A DNA stretch of 44,029 nucleotides from Bacteroidota bacterium. GTDB taxonomy: Bacteria > Bacteroidota > Bacteroidia > 2-12-FULL-35-15. The stretch covers positions 1-44,029 of the forward strand of contig CANJYB010000031.1 in NCBI GenBank assembly GCA_947479085.1, read 5' to 3'. Under the pieces are notes generated by a model. That model was given only the letters and a program-made list of their open reading frames with translations. It did not search any database and was not told where the DNA came from. Made by a program: the position numbers and the translations under genes. Positions 18,843-26,734 of this stretch are shown here, piece after piece (position 1 is the stretch's first letter; every line of letters starts with the position of its first letter).

Positions 18843-18854
18843 TTTTATTTTGTT

Positions 18855-20396
18855 TTAAAGTATGTTTGGATTGTTTTCCTGCAAATAAATTTTAATTTTT
18901 TCAAGGTCTTTGTATAAAATACTATCCTTTTCGAAACGCTCTTTTAGGTTACGTATTTGTTTGTAAATCTTTTTTGACTGAGAAGATAACTTACTTTCAA
19001 ATTTTAATGCGTCCACCGCCTGAACAATGCTTAATAATTCAATTGCCAGAACCTGGTAAGCGTTTTCAATTACTTTGCTGCAAATCAGGGCAGCATTGGT
19101 TCCCATGGAAACTATATCCTGGTTGTCGTTATTGTTTGGTATACTATGGATGTACATTGGGTTCGACAGCATTTGATTTTCGGCTGTAGTGGAAGTGGCT
19201 GTAAACTGTGCGGCCTGCATACCCAAATTTAACCCCAAAGTACCAAGGTTTACAAATGGAGGTAATTTGCCATTTAACTTATCATTCATTAAAAAATTCA
19301 GTTGTCGCTCTGCGAGCATGGTAAGTTTGGTAATGGCAATTTTTAATTTGTCCATTTCCAGTGCCACATAATCTCCGTGGAAATTACCTCCATGAAATAC
19401 ATTGTTGTTTTCTTTGTCAATAATCGGGTTGTCATTTACACTGTTCACTTCGTTTTGTAAAACAGTTTGAGTGTAAGTTACAGTGTCCCATACAGGGCCA
19501 ATTATCTGAGGAACGCAGCGAATGGAATAATACTCCTGAACTTTGTCCTGAAAAACTTCAACTGCAGTCATTTCTGCGTTAAAAAGATGATCTTCACGTT
19601 TACGGATAAGTTTGCTGTCTTTCATGGCGTCATCCATTGCATGTGCAACAGTTCGCTGACCAATATGTGGTTTTACTTTATGTAATTCTTTTGAGAAATG
19701 GTCGCTGTAAGATTCAACAAGTTCAATAATCATCATGGAGGCCGAAACACTCCAGTTTACAAGACTTTTGGCATGAGAGAGATTTACCATGGAAATCCCG
19801 GTCATAATACTTGTACCATTAATAAGAGCTAATCCTTCTCTTAATTTAACGGTAATAGGTGTAAGACCAACTTCTTTGTAAACATCTGCTGTAGGTCGTA
19901 ACTCCCCTTTGTATGTTACCTCTCCTTCTCCTATTAAGTTAAGAGCAAGGTGCGCCAATTGCACCAAATCGCCACTTGCACCCACTCCGCCATGCTCGAA
20001 AATCTGTGGGTAAATGTCTCTGTTAATCAATTCTTTTAAAAGAATTACTACTTCCGGATGAATTCCGGAAAAGCCCTGCATCAAAGAACTTAAACGGCAT
20101 ATCATGGTCGACTTTACATCCGTATCTGATAATCGTTTTCCGGCTCCTGCACAGTGACTGCGAATGAGGTTGTATTGTAACTCCAATTGATTTTCATTCG
20201 ATATTTTATACTGGGCCATAGGACCGAAACCGGTATTAATGCCGTAAATAAGCTTGTCCTTTGAAAATTCTTTTAAAAATTCATGACCTTCACTTACTTT
20301 TTTAAGAGCAGCTTCATCCAGATCAATCTTTTCGCCTGCATAGAGAATTCTGTTAAAATCTTCCAGCTTTAATTCTTTTGCTCCTATATATATCAT
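18855..20396 (-). CDS. Aromatic amino acid ammonia-lyase (tyrosine/histidine type)
   Basis: The 513-residue protein has the MIO prosthetic-group triad Ala140-Ser141-Gly142 in 'GGVGASGDLVQ', the lid tyrosine in 'YGINTGFGP' (51-59), and the C-terminal 'NPMYIHSIPNNNDNQD' motif. From memory its sequence pattern closely follows the characterised tyrosine ammonia-lyase of Flavobacterium johnsoniae, including 'YNLIRSH' (75-81). It would deaminate tyrosine to 4-coumarate, the starter of flexirubin-type pigments. No hut genes are near, which argues against histidine catabolism. It is first in the five-gene operon, with a good promoter at 20452-20481. Confidence 0.9.
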   Translation of the reverse strand: MIYIGAKELKLEDFNRILYAGEKIDLDEAALKKVSEGHEFLKEFSKDKLIYGINTGFGPMAQYKISNENQLELQYNLIRSHCAGAGKRLSDTDVKSTMICRLSSLMQGFSGIHPEVVILLKELINRDIYPQIFEHGGVGASGDLVQLAHLALNLIGEGEVTYKGELRPTADVYKEVGLTPITVKLREGLALINGTSIMTGISMVNLSHAKSLVNWSVSASMMIIELVESYSDHFSKELHKVKPHIGQRTVAHAMDDAMKDSKLIRKREDHLFNAEMTAVEVFQDKVQEYYSIRCVPQIIGPVWDTVTYTQTVLQNEVNSVNDNPIIDKENNNVFHGGNFHGDYVALEMDKLKIAITKLTMLAERQLNFLMNDKLNGKLPPFVNLGTLGLNLGMQAAQFTATSTTAENQMLSNPMYIHSIPNNNDNQDIVSMGTNAALICSKVIENAYQVLAIELLSIVQAVDALKFESKLSSQSKKIYKQIRNLKERFEKDSILYKDLEKIKIYLQENNPNIL

Positions 20397-20451
20397 TTCA
20401 GTTTGTGCTTTTCTTTTGAATTTTTACTTTTCCCTTTTTTAAAAAGGGACG

Positions 20452-20481
20452 CAAAAATAAACCTTTATTGTATATATACAA
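20452..20481 (-). promoter_or_regulatory. Promoter of the ammonia-lyase/fabG/ketosynthase/acp operon
   Basis: On the minus strand TTG (20481-20479), a 19-bp spacer and TATTTTTG (20459-20452) match the Bacteroidota -33/-7 consensus exactly. The predicted leader is about 50 nt. Confidence 0.65.
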
Positions 20482-20521
20482 AGTTTTGTTTTTAAATGAC
20501 TGAACTATGATAACAGTCAGA

Positions 20522-20555
20522 TTTGTAAAATGTTTCACAATTTGAACTATTTTTG
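20522..20555 (+). promoter_or_regulatory. Promoter of the CrtI-type desaturase gene
   Basis: TTTG at 20522-20525, a 22-bp spacer and TATTTTTG at 20548-20555 match the consensus. Only about 15 bases separate the likely transcription start from the ATG at 20573. Confidence 0.6.
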
Positions 20556-20572
20556 GCAGGAAAAAAAATGAA

Positions 20573-22051
20573 ATGATAAAGGAAAATAACAAAACCTGTG
20601 CTATTATAGGTTCAGGTATAGCAGGGATAGGGGCTTCTATAAGGATGCGAAACATGGGTTACAAAGTAACTGTTTTTGAAGCGAACAGTTTTCCCGGAGG
20701 GAAATTATCCCAGGAAAGCATCAAGGGATACCGATTTGATTTTGGTCCATCGGTTTTTACGATGCCACATTATGTGGACGAATTATTTGAGTTGTCAGGA
20801 AAAAATCCTCGCGAATATTTTAATTATATCCATCTCAATCCTGTTTATCGTTATTTCTTTGAAGACGGAACTGTATTGGATTCTTATCATGGAAAGAAGG
20901 AATATGCCCGCCAGATGGCTGCTAAAACAAAAGATTCCGAAGAAACAATTTTGAAATACCTTGATAATACAGAAGAGGTATATCATCTTACAGCAGATGT
21001 GTTTTTATATAATTCATTACATAAGTTCAAAAATTATTTTACTAAATCGTTTGCAAAAGGAATATTGAACTTTGGAAAAATCGGAGCTTTTGAAACCATG
21101 AACCAGGCAAATGAAAAAGCCTTTACTGACAAAAAACTGGTTCAGATATTTAATCGTTACTCTACTTACAATGGTTCCAGCCCTTATCTGGCACCCGCCA
21201 CACTTAATGTAATTCCTCATCTTGAAATCATTGAAGGTGCATATTACCCGATTGGTGGAATTTATGCCATTACCCAATCGCTTGTTCAACTTGCAAAAGA
21301 CATAGGAGTTACATTCCAATTTTCTTCTCCTGTTAAAGAAATAGTGGTTGAAGACAAAAAAGCAGTTGGAATAAAAACAGCAACACAAACTTATAAGTTT
21401 GATAAAATCATTTCCAATTCCGATGTATACAATACTTATACGAACTTATTGCCGAATGAGGACAAACCTGAAAAGACATTGCGCCAGCCTAAATCTTCTT
21501 CGGCAGTTATTTTTTATTGGGGAATAAAAAATGATTTTAAACAACTGGGTTTACATAACATTTTGTTCAGTGAAAATTATCCTGAAGAGTTTAACCACGT
21601 AGTAGAAAAGAAATCCATCTACCATGACCCTACTATTTATATTAATATAACCTCGAAGCATACGCCAACTGATGCTCCTCCGGGATGCGAGAACTGGTTT
21701 ACAATGATTAATGTTCCAAATAATTCTGGACAGGATTGGGATAAGTTGGTGGCCGATGCCAGGGAAAACATGATTGAAAAAATTTCAAGGATATTGAAAA
21801 CGGATATTCGTCCATTGATAGAATGTGAATTGTTGCTTGACCCTCGGGTTGTGGAACAAAGAACTTCCAGTGCTTTTGGTGCTATCTATGGAAATGCTTC
21901 GAATAATAAATTTGCTGCATTTATGAGGCATCCTAATTTTTCAAAAAAAATAAAGAACCTTTATTTTTGCGGTGGCAGTGTGCATCCTGGACCTAGTATG
22001 CCATTATGCTTGCTTTCTGCTAAAATCACCACGTCTATGATAAAAGATTGA
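20573..22051 (+). CDS. CrtI/CrtD-type carotenoid desaturase family oxidoreductase
   Basis: The 492-residue FAD enzyme has the N-terminal dinucleotide fold 'GSGIAGIGAS' (13-22), 'FPGGKLSQ' (40-47), 'DFGPSVFTMP' and the C-terminal FAD motif 'CGGSVHPGPSMPLCLLSAK'. The 'CGGSVHPG' form resembles 1-hydroxycarotenoid 3,4-desaturase (CrtD) at least as much as phytoene desaturase (CrtI). No phytoene synthase or lycopene cyclase is nearby. It is divergent from the aryl-polyene operon with a 176-bp shared upstream region, so a part in pigment polyene formation is plausible but unproven. Confidence 0.8.
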   Translation: MIKENNKTCAIIGSGIAGIGASIRMRNMGYKVTVFEANSFPGGKLSQESIKGYRFDFGPSVFTMPHYVDELFELSGKNPREYFNYIHLNPVYRYFFEDGTVLDSYHGKKEYARQMAAKTKDSEETILKYLDNTEEVYHLTADVFLYNSLHKFKNYFTKSFAKGILNFGKIGAFETMNQANEKAFTDKKLVQIFNRYSTYNGSSPYLAPATLNVIPHLEIIEGAYYPIGGIYAITQSLVQLAKDIGVTFQFSSPVKEIVVEDKKAVGIKTATQTYKFDKIISNSDVYNTYTNLLPNEDKPEKTLRQPKSSSAVIFYWGIKNDFKQLGLHNILFSENYPEEFNHVVEKKSIYHDPTIYINITSKHTPTDAPPGCENWFTMINVPNNSGQDWDKLVADARENMIEKISRILKTDIRPLIECELLLDPRVVEQRTSSAFGAIYGNASNNKFAAFMRHPNFSKKIKNLYFCGGSVHPGPSMPLCLLSAKITTSMIKD

Positions 22052-22187
22052 AGAAAAGGACTTTTTATTTGTTGTATAAACTGGAATTACTAAAAAAGGT
22101 CAAACTTGTTAAGCAATAAAATAAGTAAATAGAATTATTCAAAATTCTTTGGGTAACCAGAGCCTTTTATATTTAGTATTGGTATAA

Positions 22188-22544
22188 CTAATTATTCAGA
22201 CTTCCCCCATCTTCAAACCATTTTTTAATAATATCAATATCAGAAGCTGATAAATTGCCACCTTGTGGCATTCTATGGTTGGTAGGCGTTACAGGGTCTG
22301 CCACAGCTGCCTTTATGCCTGATGCATGATAAACTATATCTGTATCATTTTCAAGAACTACCGGCAGCCCTATGTTAAAACCCATTGATGGTGCATGGCA
22401 GGATACTGTGCAGTTTGAACGTACAATGATTTTTACTTTTGGAAATAGTTTTTCTGCTAAAGGAATTGCTATTGGAGCTTTGTCATTTTTGCAGGAAAAT
22501 AAAAAGAACAAAAACAGCAATAATAATAGAATACATTTTTTCAT
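22188..22544 (-). CDS. Small lipoprotein, cytochrome c-like with CX3CH motif
   Basis: A lipoprotein signal ends in the lipobox 'LFSC' (Cys18). The body has 'SNCTVSCHAPS', a CX3CH variant of the haem c site, and ends with 'MPQGGNLSASDIDIIKKWFEDGG'. That Met-Pro plus 'I..W...G' end is typical of the cytochrome c-like domains often attached to Bacteroidota surface lipoproteins. It probably binds a single haem at the outer face of the cell envelope, with Met as possible distal ligand. It stands alone. Confidence 0.65.
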   Translation of the reverse strand: MKKCILLLLLFLFFLFSCKNDKAPIAIPLAEKLFPKVKIIVRSNCTVSCHAPSMGFNIGLPVVLENDTDIVYHASGIKAAVADPVTPTNHRMPQGGNLSASDIDIIKKWFEDGGSLNN

Positions 22545-22750
22545 TAACTGAAGATTTAATCATTACTCAACAAAATTAAAAACAGGATACTTATATGTTA
22601 GAAAAATGGTACGAGTGGTGAAATTTAATGAAGAGTCAATTGGATTTCAAAAATGAACATTGAAATAAATGCATATTAAAGAAAATAAAATATCGACAAA
22701 AGAGTCAAATTTATTCATTAAAAAAAGATTAAAAATTTATTCAAAAATAG

Positions 22751-22782
22751 TTGTTTTTATATTTAAAATCTTTGTACTTTTG
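22751..22782 (+). promoter_or_regulatory. Promoter of a small RNA candidate
   Basis: TTG at 22751-22753, a 21-bp spacer and TACTTTTG at 22775-22782 match the Bacteroidota consensus exactly. Confidence 0.6.
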
Positions 22783-22787
22783 TATCA

Positions 22788-22863
22788 CTAAATTTCGAAA
22801 GTGATTTAGTTGTTTTCATGAAGTGTTGGAGCCGAGGTAGGAGTGCCTCGGCTTCTTTTTTTT
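22788..22863 (+). ncRNA. Candidate small RNA of about 75 nt
   Basis: It starts just after a consensus promoter and ends in a strong terminator. The 5' part can fold (ATCACT with AGTGAT, 22784-22805 region) and is followed by a short linker and the terminator stem. No start codon with a useful frame lies inside. It could be a stand-alone small RNA or a terminated leader for the glycosyltransferase gene 120 bases downstream, but that gene has its own -7 box. I recognise no named RNA family. Confidence 0.5.
22828..22863 (+). terminator. Terminator of the small RNA candidate
   Basis: Stem GGAGCCGAGG/CCTCGGCTTC (22828-22837 with 22846-22855) with an 8-nt loop and a T-run to 22863. Confidence 0.82.
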
Positions 22864-22971
22864 ACCTGCCTGATGTATTTTAAAAATGAAGAATTATTTA
22901 TTCTTTAAGTTTTCAAAGAAAAGTTGTTCATTTTTTATGTTCTTCATTTCAAAAGCAGGTTGCTTAAAACA

Positions 22972-22979
22972 TATCTTTG
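22972..22979 (+). promoter_or_regulatory. -7 box just before the glycosyltransferase start
   Basis: TATCTTTG is an exact TAnnTTTG match and ends 6 bases before the ATG at 22986, so the mRNA would have almost no leader. No clear -33 TTG is seen. Confidence 0.45.
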
Positions 22980-22985
22980 CGTATC

Positions 22986-24131
22986 ATGTCAACTAAAAAG
23001 CGAAAAGTAATTATTGTAGGCCCGGCTTTCCCGCTTCGCGGGGGGATTGCTAATTTTAATGAAGCCCTATGCAGAGCATTAAATGTAGCAGGTTATCATA
23101 CCAAAATAATTTCTTTCTCACTTCAATACCCTAAAATTTTATTCCCTGGTAAAACTCAAATGGACACAGGCAAAGGTCCGGAAGACTTAATTATTGAAAC
23201 AAAAATAAATTCTGTTAATCCGTTTAACTGGATTAAGGTTGCAAATGATATAAAAAGAGAAAACCCTGACCTTGTTATTTTTCGCTATTGGCTTCCATTT
23301 ATGGGTCCATGTCTTGGAACCATTGCAAAACGAATTAAAAGAGGAACAGCAATTAAAACAATTGCAATTACTGATAATATTATTCCCCACGAAAACAGGA
23401 TAGGGGATGAGGTGCTTACAAAATATTTTGTTAAACAGATAGATGGGTTTATAGCCATGTCTAATTCTGTTTTAAATGATTTAAGTGAATTTACTGATAA
23501 TGAGAAGAAAGTTTTTTTACCGCATCCTATCTATGATATTTTTGGGAAAGCAGTCGATAAGCAAAAAGCCCTGGAGCATCTTAAATTATTGCAGAATGAT
23601 AAATACATTTTATTTTTCGGATTTATTCGCAAATACAAAGGCCTTGATTTATTGCTGGAAGCAATGGGCGATGAACGGGTAAAGGAACTTGGAGTGAAAT
23701 TAATAGTAGCGGGAGAGTATTATGAAGATGCTGCCCCTTACAACGAAATAATAAAGAAACATAAACTTGAAAAATCGGTTATTTTAAGAACAGAATACAT
23801 CCCGACCGAAGAAGTAAAATATTATTTCTGCGGATGCGATATGGTAGTACAGCCATATCGGCACGCTACTCAAAGCGGAGTTACTCAAATTGCCTATCAC
23901 TTTGAAAAACCAATGCTGGTAACCCATGTAGGTGGGTTGCCCGAAATAGTTCCCCATGGCAAGGTTGGTTATGTGTCCACTATTAACCCTACTTCCATTG
24001 CCAATTTTATCGTGGAGTTTTATGTTCACCACCGTGAAGAACTTTTCATTGCCCACATAGCAAAGGAAAAGGAACGGTTTTCATGGAATGCATTTGTAAA
24101 GGGGGTGGAAGAGCTGATGGAGAAATTGTAG
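22986..24131 (+). CDS. GT4-family glycosyltransferase
   Basis: The 381-residue protein has the GT-B fold pattern: an N-terminal 'GPAFPLRGGIANFNEAL' acceptor-side loop and a C-terminal donor-binding half with 'ILFFGFIRKYKGLDLLLEAM', 'QPYRHATQSGVTQIAYHF' and 'VTHVGGLPEIV' including the conserved EX7E-like region. It would move a sugar from a nucleotide donor onto a lipid or glycan in the cytoplasm. The frame is open from a TTG nine bases earlier, but ATG 22986 follows a -7 box and starts the 'KRKVIIVGPAF' strand. It is not part of a visible polysaccharide operon. Confidence 0.87.
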   Translation: MSTKKRKVIIVGPAFPLRGGIANFNEALCRALNVAGYHTKIISFSLQYPKILFPGKTQMDTGKGPEDLIIETKINSVNPFNWIKVANDIKRENPDLVIFRYWLPFMGPCLGTIAKRIKRGTAIKTIAITDNIIPHENRIGDEVLTKYFVKQIDGFIAMSNSVLNDLSEFTDNEKKVFLPHPIYDIFGKAVDKQKALEHLKLLQNDKYILFFGFIRKYKGLDLLLEAMGDERVKELGVKLIVAGEYYEDAAPYNEIIKKHKLEKSVILRTEYIPTEEVKYYFCGCDMVVQPYRHATQSGVTQIAYHFEKPMLVTHVGGLPEIVPHGKVGYVSTINPTSIANFIVEFYVHHREELFIAHIAKEKERFSWNAFVKGVEELMEKL

Positions 24132-24190
24132 AATTAAAAAAGAATTAATTAATTCTGAAATTTAACAAATCTGAAATTCAACAATTCCTA

Positions 24191-25267
24191 TTACTTCTGC
24201 GCCTTCTTTAATAAATACCAGGCAAGAAAACTAAACACAAAATTAGGAATCCAAACTGCTATTAATGGTGATAGTAATCCCCCTGCCGCGAAAGTAGTAC
24301 TCACCTGCATAAACATAATAAAAGTAAAACTGATAAAAATACCTAACCCAATATGCATTCCTATTCCTCCTCTAACTTTGCGACTGGCTATGGAAACACC
24401 AATGAGGGTTAAAATAAAAGTAGCAAAGGGAAAAGAACTGCGCCTGTATTTTTCTATTTCGTACACCTCAATATTATCAGAACCTTTCAGCCTTTCCGAC
24501 TCAATGTATTTATTCAACTCAGGTGTATCCATGGTTTCCACCGTATTATCTTTTCTACCAAATTCCTTGGGAGTAAAAGCAAATGTGGTATCTATTTTAA
24601 CTCCTTTGCGGATATGTTCATTTATGCCATTAATGGTACGGATATAAAAATTGTTCACCGTCCACCGGCTTTTGGTGCTGTCCCATTTAATACTTTCAGC
24701 CATTAATTTATAATACAATTCTCCTTTTCTGAATTTTTCGATTGAAAATTTATAACCTGTATTTTCTTCCGTACTGTATCGTTCAAGGTAAATATAATTT
24801 CCAGGTGATTCCTGTTTATGAATATTCCTGTCCAGGTTTCTGAACTGATCTCGTATATAAATATCTTCGAATGCAATTCTTTTTTTAGTAGCACGAGGGA
24901 TAATATAATTATTAAGATAAAGTGATAAACCTGCAATTACAGTTGCTGAAAGAATATAAGGGTAAAGAATGCGTGTATAACTTATTCCGCTGCTAAGAAT
25001 AGCCACTATTTCGGTTCGCGAGGCCATTTTGGAAGTAAAAAGAATAACTGCAATAAAAGTAAAAAGCGGGCTGAACAGGTTAACTATATAAGGAATAAAA
25101 TTAAAATAGTAATCTACAACAATGACACTTAGAGGCGCTTGTTTTTCCAGGAAATCATCTATCTTTTCTGAAATATCAAACACCACTACGATAAGAATAA
25201 TAAGAGCCATGGAAAGAAAAAAGGTTCCAAGGAATTTCTTAATAATATACCAATCTAAAATTTTCAA
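24191..25267 (-). CDS. LptF/LptG family lipopolysaccharide export permease
   Basis: The topology is three N-terminal membrane helices (about 12-32, 50-78, 95-118), a periplasmic beta region (about 130-265) and three C-terminal helices (about 275-355), as in LptF/LptG, which with LptB pull LPS from the inner membrane. 'ASRTEIVAILSSGISYTRIL' (82-101) matches the coupling region. The start is TTG at 25265-25267; no in-frame ATG exists upstream and the usual 'KILDWYIIKKFLGTFF' begins there. Which of the two subunits it is cannot be told from sequence alone. Confidence 0.9.
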   Translation of the reverse strand: MKILDWYIIKKFLGTFFLSMALIILIVVVFDISEKIDDFLEKQAPLSVIVVDYYFNFIPYIVNLFSPLFTFIAVILFTSKMASRTEIVAILSSGISYTRILYPYILSATVIAGLSLYLNNYIIPRATKKRIAFEDIYIRDQFRNLDRNIHKQESPGNYIYLERYSTEENTGYKFSIEKFRKGELYYKLMAESIKWDSTKSRWTVNNFYIRTINGINEHIRKGVKIDTTFAFTPKEFGRKDNTVETMDTPELNKYIESERLKGSDNIEVYEIEKYRRSSFPFATFILTLIGVSIASRKVRGGIGMHIGLGIFISFTFIMFMQVSTTFAAGGLLSPLIAVWIPNFVFSFLAWYLLKKAQK

Positions 25268-25344
25268 AGTGCACGGATAACGAATTATTACGAATTTACG
25301 AATCTAAAAAATCAATCAATTACTATATATAACCATAAGTTTAA

Positions 25345-26475
25345 CTATAACCTATTAGTCATTTGTTTTACCATTTTATTTTTCCATTCTCTGAAAGTCC
25401 CTGCAATAATCTGGTTGCGGGCCTCCGTTACCAGCCATAAATAAAAGGCAAGGTTGTGGATGCTCGCAATTTGCGCGCCAAGTAATTCCTGAGAATGTAC
25501 CAGATGCCTTAGGTATGCTTTTGAATATTCTTTGTCCACATACGATGTACCTTCTTCATCAAGCGGAGAAAAATCATTTTTCCATTTTTCATTTTTGATA
25601 TTCATCACACCCCTTTGTGTAAACAAAAATCCATGACGAGCGTTACGCGTGGGTAATACACAGTCAAACATATCTATTCCAAGGTCAATGCATTCCAAAA
25701 GATTGATAGGAGTACCAACCCCCATCAGGTATCTTGGTTTTTCATAGGGCAATATATTACAAACCACTTCTGTCATGGCATACATATCCTCAGCTGGTTC
25801 ACCCACCGAAAGCCCTCCGATGGCATTGCCTTCCCTGTTTTGTGATGCTATAAATTCAGCCGACTTTTCTCTTAAATCTTTGTACACACTTCCCTGAACT
25901 ATCGGAAAAAGTGTTTGCGAATATCCATATTTTCCTTCTGTTTCATCAAAGCGTTGGCAACATCTTTTCAGCCAGCGATGGGTCATGTCTAATGATTTTC
26001 TCGCGTAGTTATATTCGCAAGGGTAAGGTGTACATTCATCAAAAGCCATAATGATGTCTGCCCCGATGGTACGCTGAATATCCATTACGCCTTCCGGAGA
26101 AAAAAAATGTTTGCTTCCGTCAATGTGTGAAGTAAACTTTGCCCCTTCTTCCGTAAGTTTTCTGGAATTAGATAAAGAATACACCTGATAGCCACCACTG
26201 TCAGTTAACAACGGTCGGTCCCAGCCATTAAACTTATGCAAACCGCCTACCTGTTCTATGATATCCAAACCTGGACGGAGATATAAATGGTAGGTATTCC
26301 CGAGTATTATCTGCGCTTTTATGTCATCTTTCAGTTCACGCTGATGTACCGTTTTTACTGTTCCCGCTGTGCCCACTGGCATAAAGATAGGGGTCTGAAT
26401 GGTTCCATGGTCAGTGGTTATTTCTCCTGCACGTGCCTTGCTGTTGGTATCGGTATGCGATATGGTAAACTTCAT
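25345..26475 (-). CDS. tgt: tRNA-guanine transglycosylase
   Basis: The 376-residue enzyme exchanges guanine-34 for the queuosine precursor in GUN-anticodon tRNAs. Asp92 ('LLTDSGGYQV') and the nucleophile Asp271 ('MFDCVLPTRNARHG') are present, as is 'GGLSVGE' (220-226). The zinc-binding CXCXXC of characterised bacterial enzymes aligns with Gly309-Thr-Ser311-Tyr-Val-Asp314, so all three cysteines are missing, while His340 remains. I believe this is usual in Bacteroidota. It lies 77 bp upstream of the LptF/LptG gene on the same strand. Confidence 0.95.
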   Translation of the reverse strand: MKFTISHTDTNSKARAGEITTDHGTIQTPIFMPVGTAGTVKTVHQRELKDDIKAQIILGNTYHLYLRPGLDIIEQVGGLHKFNGWDRPLLTDSGGYQVYSLSNSRKLTEEGAKFTSHIDGSKHFFSPEGVMDIQRTIGADIIMAFDECTPYPCEYNYARKSLDMTHRWLKRCCQRFDETEGKYGYSQTLFPIVQGSVYKDLREKSAEFIASQNREGNAIGGLSVGEPAEDMYAMTEVVCNILPYEKPRYLMGVGTPINLLECIDLGIDMFDCVLPTRNARHGFLFTQRGVMNIKNEKWKNDFSPLDEEGTSYVDKEYSKAYLRHLVHSQELLGAQIASIHNLAFYLWLVTEARNQIIAGTFREWKNKMVKQMTNRL

Positions 26476-26651
26476 AGTTATTGCGAATTACTTATTTTAA
26501 CGAATAACGAATAGATTGATTTGAAAAGAAAACTTTTATTCAGCTATTTTAAAATTCGTAATTCGTCTTTTTTCGTTATTCGTTGATTGAATTGTTAATT
26601 ACTTTGTATAAAACGTGCCAAAGATAATACAATACATAGTACACTTAAATC

Positions 26652-26659
26652 TATTTTTG
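26652..26659 (+). promoter_or_regulatory. Putative -7 box for the GT2-sigma-rsmG genes
   Basis: TATTTTTG matches TAnnTTTG. The -33 position has no clear TTG. The leader would be about 70 nt. Confidence 0.35.
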
Positions 26660-26734
26660 CAGGCTTAATAAAAGCACTATTAATGATGAGTTTCGATAAG
26701 TAAAACGCGAAACTTATAACCTGAATTTTTAATT

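Larger units (their letters stand above)
22545..22985. other. Intergenic region holding a small transcript candidate
   Basis: No protein gene is visible in this 440-bp stretch. It contains a complete promoter (22751-22782), a predicted short RNA with terminator (22788-22863) and a -7 box for the glycosyltransferase (22972-22979). The first 200 bases are AT-rich without recognisable content. Confidence 0.6.

Noticed and set aside
18855-20396. Histidine ammonia-lyase of the hut pathway
   Set aside because: No urocanase, imidazolonepropionase or other hut genes are near, and the operon partners are fatty-acid-synthase-like; tyrosine is the more likely substrate, though this is not proven.
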